Source: Arenicola marina
Lineage: Eukaryota; Annelida; Polychaeta; Arenicolidae
Assembly (NCBI GenBank): GCA_964019135.1
Contig: OZ025249.1
Span: 12,450,039-12,514,038 of the forward strand
Direction of reading: 5' to 3'
DNA: 64,000 bases
The notes under the pieces are model-generated. The model was not told where the DNA came from, searched no databases, and saw only the letters and a program-made list of their open reading frames with translations. Numbering within the stretch: position 1 is the stretch's first letter; each line of letters starts with the position of its first letter. Of this stretch, positions 1 through 12,300 are shown piece after piece. The translations under genes and the position numbers were made by a program.

Positions 1-132
1 TATTTAAAAAAATACTATACATTGGACAGTGTATTGGACAGAGAGCTACTCTCTCAATTATTGAGTCGGCCATCTTGGTTCTATATGGTTATATATATAT
101 ATATTTGTACACGTGGCGCCGCCCATGCTGAC
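1..132. other. Intron 3' of the first CH2 exon
   Basis: This is the start of the intron that follows the CH2 exon. It contains a short AT microsatellite at about 91-105 and no further exon. The rest of the gene continues left of the window. Confidence 0.7.
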
Positions 133-293
133 CTGTGTCTGTGTATGATGGAGAGGAAGGCCTTCCCGTCCCGCCACGACCCAGAGAAGTCCTTGATGTG
201 GACCCCGGGGTAGCCCTCGACCGTGCGCCGACACCATAGCAACAGGGCCTCCCGCGCTGAGGACAGGTCGCCCGGCACCACCACATCGGAGAT
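133..293 (-). CDS. shot/MACF1: Spectraplakin exon: first part of the second calponin-homology domain (CH2)
   Basis: This 161-bp exon encodes 53 full codons plus two bases and starts [20 protein letters not shown]. It continues through [16 protein letters not shown] and [15 protein letters not shown]. That is the N-terminal half of the CH2 domain of the spectraplakin actin-binding head: helix A, the conserved G-Y-P-G-V turn, the S-W-R-D-G-K-A-F core and the I-I-H-R-H helix. The acceptor is TTTCAG before ATC (phase 0) and the donor is CAG followed by GTCAGC (phase 2). The next exon would therefore complete an arginine and run into the family's P-D-L stretch, which lies left of the window. In CH1-CH2 heads CH1 carries most of the F-actin affinity, and CH2 tunes it and binds partners. 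Plectin is a less likely alternative because it is essentially a vertebrate gene; beta-spectrin is excluded by the sequence of the CH1 exons that precede it. Confidence 0.95.
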
Positions 294-435
294 CTGAAAC
301 CATGCAAACACACGGCGTCAGGCAATGCTGATAACACAAGGACAACACGATATTGAATTATCTGACGTGACCAAAAATGGAAAATGTTATAATCTGATCT
401 CATACGGGACAAACAAACGCGTTAATTAATAGTCA

Positions 436-735
436 ATGATATGCAACTAAACTTTGATTGATATCAAAAAGACATCATCAAGATTGCCTTTATGGGCAAA
501 TTGCAAGAAATTAATCTGATATCAGAAAGATAGAGCAATGCTTAAGCACTCTATGGAATGCAACTACAAAATATTAGTCGGATATGACAATGAGATAAAG
601 CCATGTTTGAGCAGTTCATGGAATGTAACAAAAACTCAATTCTGTGATATCAAAAACACAAAACGAAAATGATTAAGCATTATACTGGAATGCAACTATA
701 AAACTTTAATCTGATACCAAATGTCAACACTGCGG
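436..735. repeat. Degenerate tandem repeat of about 65 bp
   Basis: Five diverged copies can be aligned by eye. Each begins with a version of tggaatgcaacta and is followed by an A-rich stretch and a form of aatctgatatcaaaa. The copies start near 438, 500, 555, 620 and 688. They are AT-rich and much more diverged than the other arrays, so this is an old repeat. Confidence 0.55.
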
Positions 736-3700
736 AATGTACAGTGTTGACTATAGCTGTATCGATAGAGTGGGGCAGTTATAGCACGCCCAGATATTGT
801 CAATAACACGATGAGCTTGAGATAAGACACTGAGGGACCACGGCGAGCCTTCTTCCGGCGTCAGCAAGATTTGTCAGGAAGTCACACACGCGAAAAAAGA
901 CCAAAGGTCAAAGATGATAATATTCCATATAGAATGTGTAGCGAGCGATTCGTCATTCAAGGGAAGTGGTATCGAGGGTGGTGCTGTGATAAATGTGGTG
1001 ATCGTAGGCAGATGTGATAAAGTGATGTGGTGGCAAGCAAAGTATGAACCAATATTTTGACGTCTCGCCACGCCAAGAGTCGGAAAACGAAAAGCCACAC
1101 AATTAAGGCCATGTGGAGTCTCGCATGTCACCCATACCGTACCCTCGTGTAGGGTACCGCCCACAAGGGGGGGTGATGGACAGCCACGTGCCTAGAGATG
1201 GCGGTGGGGGTGGGGTGGAAGGGGGGGAGGGGTGGGAGAACAGATGCCGTATGCTGTGTGATTGGCATGTTCGGCAGTAGATGACCATGGGGCTGTGGGA
1301 AGTGGTAGCCACTTAGACAAACATTGATCAAGAGCCTACTTCTGGGGGACACTTACTTGTCCGGTGGAGAGTCAGTGGACAAAACCGGACGTGGCTCGCC
1401 CGAGAACCACGCAAACGGTCACGTGGGTCGGTGCGGACTAAGGTAGGCTGAGTGACAGGAAAGGGGGTAACAAGAAATGGGGTTACTTGCGGGGGTTAAA
1501 AGAAGGGGTTTACAAGAATGATGGTAAACAGAAACAAGTTTACTGGAAAGCAGATCCCCCAACATTTGTTACAACTTGCCGGACCACGGGTCACAAGCAT
1601 TATGTCGTTCATTACTGGCGCCCACCTCCCAGATGTCACCCAAAATCCTACCCCCGGTCAATTCGTATGGTACTACCATATCGGCAGGTACTGGTATGAA
1701 GTATGCTATATTACTTCATAGCAGCTGGATATAGAACTGAACTGATATCCGCCCATCCCAAGTGTCTGGTTTGGGACTGGTTCGCCCTGTTCGTGCCCCT
1801 CTTTATATGTCAGTTACACTCAGCGCACCTCCAATTGGCAAGCGTCAATGCACCACTCATTAAACGGGGGAGACTTGCGCTTAAAATTAACCGCAACTGA
1901 TTCGAGAGGTCTGAAAACTGAAAGTCATCGACGATAAGTCAAGTACCGGGCGAATGATAAATGAGGAGGGGGGTTTCAGAGACAAATGGAGCCCAAAGAG
2001 GGACACTGACAGCGGGTGGGGTGGGGAGCACTGCAGTGGTCCGTGCCCCTGGTCGCGTGTGCCGCCGCCGCCCCCCTGCCACACCATGGCAACCCTTACA
2101 CCTCTCGAGGGTCAATGCATAGGTCGGTGGAGACGGTGACAGTGATAAGCACGAGTTCTACCCAGTGATTCACTTTCGGTTTCCGAAAATTAGGTATCCT
2201 TTCCGAAGATTGGTTGATGAGATGAGTTGCGTTTCATGCCATATTAGTGCACTCATGACCTTGATAGCAGGGCCAATTAACCCATTGAGATGACATAAAG
2301 CATGTGACACAATCCCCACCGTCCCATGCCCATATCGGGTCTCTGATGGAAATGTTGGGCTGAAGATGATATTTGTGCTAATTGATGGGCTAATATTTTG
2401 GGAATAATCGCTATCCATTTCAAATGAAATCTATGCATCTCTCAAATGCCGCTTCGCGTTGCACCATTAAATACATTAAACAGTTATTTCGTCCGGAACT
2501 CGTTTAGAACATAGTGAATGCAGCCACAGGCACAGTAAATCGACTGACACAGAGGGGGGGGGGGGGGTCCGCATACCCACTGACGCTAAGGGGATGAACA
2601 GTGTCCCCCGTAGCGATTGGCTCGGTTATTGGGAGATTTGGGGCCCATTACAATTGAGTTTGGAATTGATGTATCTGTAAGTGATGCTTGACCCAAGGAG
2701 GCATGCTCACGGTCATGAACATCTCGTATTGCGTTTCGCGAAAGGTAACTATTGCCACCATTCGCGACCTTCTTTTGGTGAAAAAATTACATAACATCAC
2801 TTGAAAGTTGAAAGTTGTGCTTGTATTTCTTCACAACATTCCCTGAACAACCTCCACGAAGCCTAGATTGCATCCACACTCCGCTGCACACCTTGGCTCT
2901 GCCACATTAAGGCAGAGGAAAAACGCGTTTCCCTTGGATACGTCGTCCGCAACTCCGACAATGCACAAAAACAGGCCAACCAGCTCAAGGGTATTAAGCC
3001 ATCAACTGCTTCACACAATAAATTCTTCACACGTAATTTGTACAGGCATCTATAGCCAACGATGCAGACGGTAATCGCCTGACCAAGGAAATAGGCTGGC
3101 AAGTATTTAAGTTACAGTGAAAGTCTTCTTCGTTCCAGTGCCAGATATAAATAAATCACAGCACTTTCCCGGCGTGAAACCAACCAGCGACCCACTCCAG
3201 CCTTAAAAAAACCGTGTGGAAACTGAAGTACCTAGAAGCCCGACTATTTCGGGGTCGTTACGTCACTACAATCTTCACCCCCACGCCATCAGCTAGAGTC
3301 CCCCCTCCCCCTCACTGTTGTCATGACAACACCAAGCTCAATAGCATAGTGCAGGTCAAAAAAACTATGGATGCTGATAGCTGATCAGTTGCGTTTTGTG
3401 CTCGGACTGGCTGCAGCGGTACGAAAAGGTACTTCCGGTTCCAAGGTTCCGACGACGAGGTCGGAATGATGGCGCCTCTCGACCTATACCAAGGAATGTT
3501 TTGCTATCATTTCTAATCTTACCATATCGGCGAACAGGTCATGCCTTTTCAAATGGTACATGTATAAGATTGTCGTGTGATAAGTCGTAGGATATGGCAT
3601 GGCTACTCATGGATAGGGAGCTGACGTCATAAGGAGCGTTGTTAAGTAGCTGCACAATCTGACCAAGTATTTGCCATTAAGACATTAAGACAATTCAGCA

Positions 3701-5584
3701 CCACTTTTGACCCGCCGACTACTGGAGCGCTAGGCTCATCATATTTTATTTGCAACGCGGAGTTTATCACAGAGGGGCCATGAGTCTTATCACATCAGAC
3801 ACTGCCTGATAACCAGCCTGACCAACGCCCTGGCCACCCATTGCTCGTCCCTGCCACAGCACGGTCGGGGTCTCTGCCCAGGGCTAGCTACCACGGGATG
3901 GAGGGGCCCGGTCTATAGGTCTAGGAGATGCCATAGTTATGACGGCGGCCTACCCCCTAGCATTGCAGACCCCCCGATGGTCTGACCACCAATTAGACAC
4001 GGTCGTCTTCCCTGAGTGGACAAATAAACAGCGCGCAGCTACCACATTAAACCGCTGACTTTCTCATTTCCCAGGTCGCATTGCGGCGCGGCCGGTACCT
4101 CTCGCGAGGCAGCAACAAGTCTCAGGCGAGAATCTCGTTTAATAGCCTCCGACCAAGCTTGAGCTCTATACCGGAAGCTGGAGTGCCAGGCTACCCGGGG
4201 TGTGCGGGGGTGGGTGGGAGCGGGGGCAGGGGCCGGGCCGGGGGGAGGACGGACCCCCAGCCAATCTCCGGAGGTTGGAGTGACCTTCGAGAGCTCCCGG
4301 TCATCCCTGGTGGTCCTCACAGCGATCCGGTAGGAGATCCCGGAGCCGCACCCAACGCGTCCCTTAAATACATCCATTCCTCCGGCCCTGTCCCCATCAC
4401 CCCCCCCCCCCTCCCCCTTCGTCCAACTCACCCCATACACCCAGCAAACACCGTAAGCCATGGCTCAGTAATCTGGATGGTCGGGAGTGAGAGGAGGGGG
4501 GTGAACTTTAAAAAGAGTTCCTGGGATGTCTGCTCTGCATGTTGATGTCTGCACGTTTCATGCCGTGGCTGTTTTCCCTTGACACGGCCCTAATACTCTC
4601 CAGTCAATATACACATCAGGTTTCAGCAGCAGTCCCCCAGTCCTCCACGGTCATGGCAGACGGGAGTCTGACAGATGTATAGACAGAGACAGAGCTCCAT
4701 CAACCCCCAGGGCCAAGCACTGGCACAATATTACCCCACCGTCCAGATAAACTTTATCCTTAGATACCTCAGAAGAACAGCAGATATACTTACTACCTAC
4801 ACTAATATTGAACGATCAAAAACAGGAAAAAATTGGGATGAAGTCCGCCTTTCTTACCACAGCACGGCGTCGCGACTAGCTCAACCCAGCAACCATCCCC
4901 CCCTGCATAGACAGCCATCGCCCCACCCCCCGACACACACACAACCCCCCCCCCCCCCCGGAATAAAGCGTCCTAGACGAGTTTTAATAGAGGGCGCCGG
5001 CAGCTCCTCTTATCATATCGATCTGGCTGTCTATCAACACAGCGATGTTATACAAGTCAAAACTATAAGTAGATAGATACCAGGGCGATGTCTTATCTAC
5101 GCCCCCCCCCCCCCCAACGGAGCTCGTTTCCGGCATTCTGGCTGGGTGAGCCACGTGCGTCCACATCGAGGCAGACAGACTGAATGGTTACACGGTTGTT
5201 TCATGTGAGCTGTCAGATCACAGTTTTAGCTGGGATTTACTGGCATAAAACAATACCAAGATCGAGCTTAGATGGAGACTTTTTTTTGTCTCAGTGACGT
5301 CACATCGGTCATTTCCTAAAATAGCACCGCCCTTATGTGTATACAGATACGTCTTACCTGGGCACAATAGCATTCCTGACGGTACTTATACCACAGAAGT
5401 ATGTTAACGACTCTTATATCTAGGATGGGCGTCAGGTAAAGTCCAGACTTGATATTAACCCCTTGGAATAGATGGATGGATTGGTGTTAGGCAACTTTTG
5501 TCCGCACATAGGCTAAACAGGTCAAAGGCATTGAACAACCGGAGTCAGCATTTCAGGCCACTTATGTAGGCTAAACAGGGCCGA
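736..5584. other. CH1-CH2 intron, mostly unique sequence
   Basis: I see no supported exon here. The stretch holds homopolymer G/C runs (about 2553, 4401, 4941, 5102), perfect TGACGTCA sites at 3622 and 5295 and a 14-bp palindrome at 3317. A GC-rich block at 4080-4460 is open on both strands. A tiny ATG-to-donor frame at 4432-4461 is discussed under findings. Confidence 0.6.
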
Positions 5585-5705
5585 GGATAACTCGGTCTAA
5601 TTTTCAATATGGTCTACGAAACGTAGAATTGTAGTAAATGGTAGGCGTGAGTAATACATGGGCTACGCTGAAACAATGATTCGCCCTAACATGGTAGGAC
5701 GATCG
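5585..5705. repeat. Dispersed repeat family 3, copy 1
   Basis: The stretch shares tagtaaat, a ggcrtgagtwatac-like segment, gctacgctgaaacaatg and attcgyc..aacatgg with copies at 7655-7760 and 31270-31392, all in the same orientation. No tRNA-like head or target-site duplication was seen. It is possibly the tail of a non-autonomous element. Confidence 0.55.
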
Positions 5706-5740
5706 GAAACGGGAAGATTGTTATGTGGCACATTCCTCAG

Positions 5741-5890
5741 GGTCAAGGGTCGCCTGCCGGGGTCAAGGCCAGGGGTCAAGGGTCGCCTGCTGGGGTCAAG
5801 ACCAAGGGTCAAGGGTCGACTGCCGGGGTCAAGGCCAGGGGTCAAGGGTCGCCTGCCGGGGTCAAGGCCTGAGGGTCAAGGGTTGCTTGC
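5741..5890. repeat. 33-bp minisatellite, about 4.5 copies
   Basis: ggtcaagggtcg recurs at 5741, 5774, 5807, 5840 and 5874, spacing 33 to 34 bp. Because 33 is divisible by three it creates an open frame (RVKGRLPGSRP repeats), which I do not regard as coding. Confidence 0.9.
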
Positions 5891-6084
5891 ATCCCTTGCT
5901 AGCACAGCCACGTAAACAATTGGTAAAGGGCATCAGTATATAAATAAAATGACTCAGTGTTGCGAGCATAGCAAAGTGTGTGTGGTTTATTACCTATGCA
6001 AACCCTGCTTGCGACATTCCTCATTGCGAAAACTAGTATGTTTTAACCTATGTATGTCATATCGCGACAACGGGAAGGGTCAAG

Positions 6085-6260
6085 GTCGAGAGGAGCCACG
6101 TCTCTGGAAGTAACCCCTATTCTTTGCGAAGAAAGCCAGGGCATTTTTATGCTGGACACCTGCTGACTCAGGGCTAAAGACCGTGACATGGTGTGGTCCC
6201 CGTGGTTTGTCCTTATAAAGCAGGACTAACACAGGAGACAATCGATACCTCCCACAATGC
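6085..6260. repeat. SINE family 2, diverged fragment
   Basis: tctggaagtaacccctattctttgcgaagaaag-type sequence matches the body of the complete copy at 29074-29306 (ctactctttgcgaaagaaag). The tRNA-like head is not recognisable here. Confidence 0.5.
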
Positions 6261-6295
6261 ACCGCGGTCAACTACAACGATAACGGGTCAGCAAA

Positions 6296-6420
6296 GTGAA
6301 ATGAAATGAATTCATGTTGAAAGCAGCTTTTGTGCACACATGGGCCAAGCTGGGCCAAAGATCCTCCCGGGGGACATTGAAAGATGAATGGATGAAACAT
6401 GCCCCAGATTCAGCAGAGTG
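6296..6420 (-). repeat. SINE family 1, head-truncated copy
   Basis: The body motif is present (cttttgtgcacacatggg, gctgggcca, cctcccgggg, gaaacatgccccagatt). The tRNA-related head with the B box, which should follow at higher coordinates, is missing. Confidence 0.75.
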
Positions 6421-6754
6421 AAGACATACATGTGGGTGTTCATGTGGGTTACTTATGGGTCAGAGGTGAGGGGAGAGGACTGGCGATCGGTGACGGAAGA
6501 GGGGGCGGGGTGGGGAATGAGTGGTGGTAGGTGGGGACGAGAGAGGGTGGGGGCTGCGAGAGACGAGGCCCGGGTTGACGGAAGTAATAAGCCGGTGACA
6601 ATATGGTACAACTGTCACGTTGAACACACCTTAGCGTGGTGGAGACCAAATAACGGCAGTGGCTGAGTGGGGGTAGGGTGAGTGAGTTAGCAATCTCCCC
6701 CAGTGACACATTCATCATTGTCCCTGCTATGTCGGGGGGTCCCGGGATGAAGTC

Positions 6755-6945
6755 GGTGGGAGTCGTGAAGGTCGCGGAGGGGGAGAGGGGGTGGGGGAGA
6801 GGGGGAGGTGGAGGGGAGGGAGGGGGAAGGAAGGGGGAGAGGAAGGGGGAGAGGAGAGGGGGAGAGGAGAGGGGGGAGGGGGAAGGAGGAGGGAGGGAGG
6901 GGGAAGGAATGGGGAGGGGGGAGCGAGCTAGGGGGAGGTGGGTCC
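6755..6945. repeat. G-rich homopurine tract
   Basis: About 190 bp of almost pure purine on the plus strand consists of runs of 3-6 G separated by single A or short interruptions. It could form G-quadruplex or triplex DNA. It also generates a false 198-aa Pro/Ser-rich frame on the other strand. Confidence 0.85.
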
Positions 6946-7236
6946 GCATGCGGCCTCGTGGGGGTTCCGCCAGGTAGGAACACACACCAAGTCGCCACAT
7001 ACCACAGCCTAGTGCCAGGAAGGTGTCTCGCGTTCTATCAATCATCGTTCCAGTCGATGGTGATGTTAGTTAGGGTCTTGCCTAATATCGCTCAACAAAC
7101 ATCAGAACGATGGAGCTCGTATAGATACCCCCCCCCCCACCTCCCCAACCCAACCCACATACCTCTTATTCCACCACCCCATGTCCATGATATGATAGGA
7201 CTTCCAATTTTCGAACTTCTATTACAGGTAAATCAG

Positions 7237-7345
7237 GGGGGTTGGCCCCCTGGTGTAGTGGATCGCAGGTAATAGGTCCTGGGTTGGAATCCGAACCTGG
7301 GCACCTAGTCTGATATAGTCTGAGATCTCATCCATTCACCCCGTA
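7237..7345 (+). repeat. SINE family 1, degenerate plus-strand copy
   Basis: ccctggtgtagtgga (A-box like), aataggtcctgggttgg and a mutated B box (ggttggaatcc) followed by cctgggcacctagtctg match the family-1 head. The body is reduced to a catccattca remnant. Confidence 0.7.
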
Positions 7346-7654
7346 GTGTCCCTTCATTGTTAGTGTGCACACAAACGGTCTCAAACACCAATTCATGTAA
7401 CCGCTGGAAAGTCGTTCCGTCGACTTCCTTGGGTAGTACGCGGGATACGCCGTGCAGACTGCGCATCAGAGTCCGTGAATACGTTCCCGGGCACCTAATC
7501 CCGTCAGTATCGGCTGTGACGTCACGCAACAGCCGGTGCATCAAACTTTTTACCAGTTTACTAGGAGCAATTGTTCACAAAAATGCCAGGGCTGAATGGA
7601 TTAGCGGTTGAATTGTAAAAGCGACCGGCCAGAAAAGCGTTGCGCATTGCGAAC

Positions 7655-7760
7655 GATTTAGTCCCATGTAGATCCCACCAAATGGTGGATAATCGCAGTA
7701 AATGCGAGGCATAATACGTGAGCTATGCGTACTGGGACAGTGGTTCGTTTTGTACATGGA
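7655..7760. repeat. Dispersed repeat family 3, copy 2
   Basis: cccaccaaatgg, agtaaatgcgaggcat and atacgtgagctatgc match the copy at 31270-31392 almost base for base. Confidence 0.6.
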
Positions 7761-9332
7761 ACAATGCACTAATTTGATCAGCTTGATGTGTAACACGTGT
7801 TTTAATTGGTTGTATTCAGCTGCGGGGGGTAGAGACAGGATGGAGAACCGACTCGGGATAGACAGTTGTCAGCATATCAGTCTTCGCCACATCGGACTGC
7901 AACCCAACACTAATTACAACGGCATTAGCACCGTAAAAAAATAGTATCGCAGAAAACAACCTGCAAGATGATCTCCAGACAGAGAGGAAGATAGGGGAGA
8001 AAAGGGGAGGATGGACCCCGATGGTGGGGGGGGGGGGGTGAAGGGGTGGCACCACAACTCAATCAGCGCCTTCAACCAAACGGGACTCCGGCATTCCGGG
8101 TACCGGCGGGAGATTTTCTCTCGCACTACCCGCGGCGATATTTAATTCCCGGATTCCAGATCCCGAACTGGCGTGACCCAATCAGCAGGCGCGTCATGGC
8201 GGAGAGCACCATCCTCCCACACACCCTTTCGATCTTAAACGGTCCAGGACTGAATGCTGAGGACGCCGGTCTCCTCCGCGCACAGCCCCCCTCCCTCCAT
8301 GCCTCCAGCTGGCATGGCAACCGGTGGCGTCTGCTGCCAGGCATACCACGCGGTCTGCAGGCTGGTCCGGTCCGGTGCGGTGGTGCGGCAGACGACTAGG
8401 CTAGAGGAGGTAGGTAGGGGGCTGGCTGCCTGGAAGTGCTCGCAATCTCGGTGCCAGTTTTCAGCAACAACTGCGTAAGCTTGGGAGGGTGAATGTGCCT
8501 TTTAACTGTAGACTATCTAATCGAGCGCGTTACCATAGGCGATACCAGGATCTCATACCAGTGACACACCATCAAAACCACTGGTTGGTCGGGGAGGGAG
8601 GGGGGGGGTTGAGGGGGGGGCATGGAAGTTTCTTCAACCGACTCCACGTCATCCCCCACGGGGCACGAAGAACACACACAAAAACACGGGATGTTAATAT
8701 CTTAACCTTGAGGTGTTATTATCTTCCACGCAGCCGTTACTTCTCTTCTTCGCCGTCCCCGAGACGGTTTTCATCACGGCCACAACATCGGAAATACCTG
8801 CCATACCGTGTGCGTCAAAACACAGCGGCGACATATGTGTGGATCCTATGGTGCTTCCCCACTGACCGAAAATAAACATTATACACCCCACCCCCCACCC
8901 ATGGCCAAAGCCCGGATGAAAGATCATGTTATAGAATCCCACTCCCACCCTGAATACCACCCAACCTACCTGATCCCCACCCCCTGAACCCACCGTATTG
9001 GAGGAATCAATCACTATCATCTTGCATTGGTCAGAATAGCATATGTTCTGGTCTAGGAACGAAACGCTGGGTGCCAGAGATTATGACGTTCATGCGGGTG
9101 TTTGAGTTCGAGTAGGTCGGCCCGACCAACAGACCCCGGGCGATAATGTGATGATTGAGACTACATGAGACCCCTGGGCCCCCAGGTGTCGCCGGACGTG
9201 ATGTGGCCCGGGAACCGGGATCAGACGGTCCGAAGACCGTGCACGCTACTAGCACAGAGCCACGGAGGCTCATCACAAGAGGAGTTAATGTTAATGTTAA
9301 TGTTTTGTATCGAATACATGTCGCCACCTGAT
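7761..9332. other. CH1-CH2 intron, unique sequence with a GC-rich block
   Basis: The stretch around 8046-8480 is GC-rich and open on both strands, but no ATG frame ends at a phase-0 donor. Poly-G runs occur at about 8029 and 8610. I see no supported exon. Confidence 0.5.
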
Positions 9333-12300
9333 CATCTCAACCCCCACCCCCCGCGACCTATACACACCATCCATATCTATACACCCTCCATCTCAACCCC
9401 CACCCCCCGCGACCTATACACACCCATCCATATCTATACACCCTCCACCTCAACCCCCACCCTCCGCGACCTATACACACCCATCCATATCTAAACACCC
9501 TCCATCTCAACCCCCACCCCCCGCGACCTATACACACCATCCATATCTATACACCCTCCATCTCAACCCCCACCCCCCGCGACCTATACACACCCATCCA
9601 TATCTATACACCCTCCATCTCAACCCCCACCCCCCGCGACCTATACACACCATCCATATCTATACACCCGCCATCTCAACCCCCACCCCCCGCGACCTAT
9701 ACACACCATCCATATCTATACACCCTCCATCTCAACCCCCACCCCCCGCGACCTATACACACCATCCATATCTATACACCCTCCACCTCAACCCCCACCC
9801 ACCGCGACCTATACACACCCATCCATATCTATACACCCTCCACCTCAACCCCCACCCCCCGCGACCTATACACACCATCCATATCTATACACCCGCCATC
9901 TCAACCCCCACCCCCCGCGACCTATACACACCATCCATATCTATACACCCTCCACCTCAACCCCCACCCCCCGCGACCTATACACACCATCCATATCTAT
10001 ACACCCTCCACCTCAACCCCCACCCCCCGCGACCTATACACACCATCCATATCTATACACCCTCCATCTCAACCCCCACCCCCCGCGACCTATACACACC
10101 ATCCATATCTATACACCCTCCATCTCAACCCCCACCCCCCGCGACCTATACACACCATCCATATCTATACACCCTCCACCTCAACCCCCACCCCCCGCGA
10201 CCTATACACACCCATCCATATCTATACACCCTCCATCTCAACCCCCACCCCCCGCGACCTATACACACCATCCATATCTATACACCCTCCACCTCAACCC
10301 CCACCCACCGCGACCTATACACACCCATCCATATCTATACACCCTCCACCTCAACCCCCACCCCCCGCGACCTATACACACCATCCATATCTATACACCC
10401 TCCATCTCAACCCCCACCCCCCGCCACCTATACACACCCATCCATATCTATACACCCTCCATCTCAACCCCCACCCCCCGCGACCTATACACACCATCCA
10501 TATCTATACACCCTCCACCTCAACCCCCACCCCCCGCGACCTATACACACCATCCATATCTATACACCCTCCACCTCAACCCCCACCCCCCGCGACCTAT
10601 ACACACCCATCCATATCTATACACCCTCCACCTCAACCCCCACCCCCCGCGACCTATACACACCCATCCATATCTATACACCCTCCATCTCAACCCCCAC
10701 CCCCCGCGACCTATACACACCATCCATATCTATACACCCGCCATCTCAAACCCCACCCCCCGCGACCTATACACACCATCCATATCTATACACCCGCCAC
10801 CTCAACCCCCACCCACCGCGACCTATACACACCATCCATATCTATACACCCTCCATCTCAACCCCCACCCCCCGCGACCTATACACACCATCCATATCTA
10901 TACACCCTCCACCTCAACCCCCACCCCCCGCGACCTATACACACCATCCATATCTATACACCCGCCACCTCAACCCCCACCCACCGCGACCTATACACAC
11001 CATCCATATCTATACACCCTCCATCTCAACCCCCACCCCCCGCGACCTATACACACCCATCCATATCTATACACCCTCCATCTCAACCCCCACCCCCCGC
11101 GACCTATACACACCCATCCATATCTATACACCCTCCATCTCAACCCCCACCCCCCGCGACCTATACACACCCATCCATATATATACACCCTCCATCTCAA
11201 CCCCCACCCCCCGCGACCTATACACACCCATCCATATCTATACACCCGCCATCTCAACCCCCACCCCCCGCGACCTATACACACCCATCCATATCTATAC
11301 ACCCTCCATCTCAACCTCCACCCCCCGCGACCTATACACACCCATCCATATCTATACACCCTCCATCTCAACCCCCACCCTCCGCGACCTATACACACCA
11401 TCCATATCTATACACCCTCCACCTCAACCCCCACCCCCCGCGACCTATACACACCCATCCATATCTATACACCCTCCACCTCAACCCCCACCCCCCGCGA
11501 CCTATACACACCCATCCATATCTATACACCCTGCATCTCAACCCCCACCCCCCGCGACCTATACACACCCATCCATATCTATACACCCTCCATCTCAACC
11601 CCCACCCCCCGCGACCTATACACACCATCCATATCTATACACCCGCCATCTCAACCCCCACCCCCCGCGACCTATACACACCCATCCATATCTATACACC
11701 CTCCATCTCAACCCTCACCCCCCGCGACCTATACACACCCATCCATATCTATACACCCTGCATCTCAACCCCCACCCCCCGCGACCTATACACACCCATC
11801 CATATCTATACACCCTCCATCTCAACCCTCACCCCCCGCGACCTATACACACCCATCCATATCTATACACCCTCCATCTCAACCCCCACCCCCCGCGACC
11901 TATACACACCCATCCATATCTATACACCCTGCATCTCAACCCCCACCCCCCGCGACCTATACACACCCATCCATATCTATACACCCTCCATCTCAACCCC
12001 CACCCCCCGCGACCTATACACACCATCCATATCTATACACCCGCCATCTCAACCCCCACCCCCCGCGACCTATACACACCCATCCATATCTATACACCCT
12101 CCATCTCAACCCCCACCCCCCGCGACCTATACACACCATCCATATCTATACACCCTCCATCTCAACCCCCACCCCCCGCGACCTATACACACCCATTCAT
12201 ATCTATACACCCTCCATCTCAACCCCCACCCCCCGCGACCTATACACACCCATCCATATCTATACACCCTCCATCTCAACCCCCACCCCCCGCGACCTAT

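Noticed and set aside
1350..1440. A strong GTAAGT donor on the minus strand at 1352
   Set aside because: A stop lies a few codons upstream in phase 0 and there is no ATG. It could only be a non-coding exon end.
5359..5485. A 42-codon frame ending CAG/GTAAGA in phase 0
   Set aside because: It has no ATG after the upstream stop and no convincing acceptor.
6449..7045. A 198-aa Pro/Ser-rich minus-strand frame
   Set aside because: It is the complement of a homopurine tract that simply lacks stop codons.
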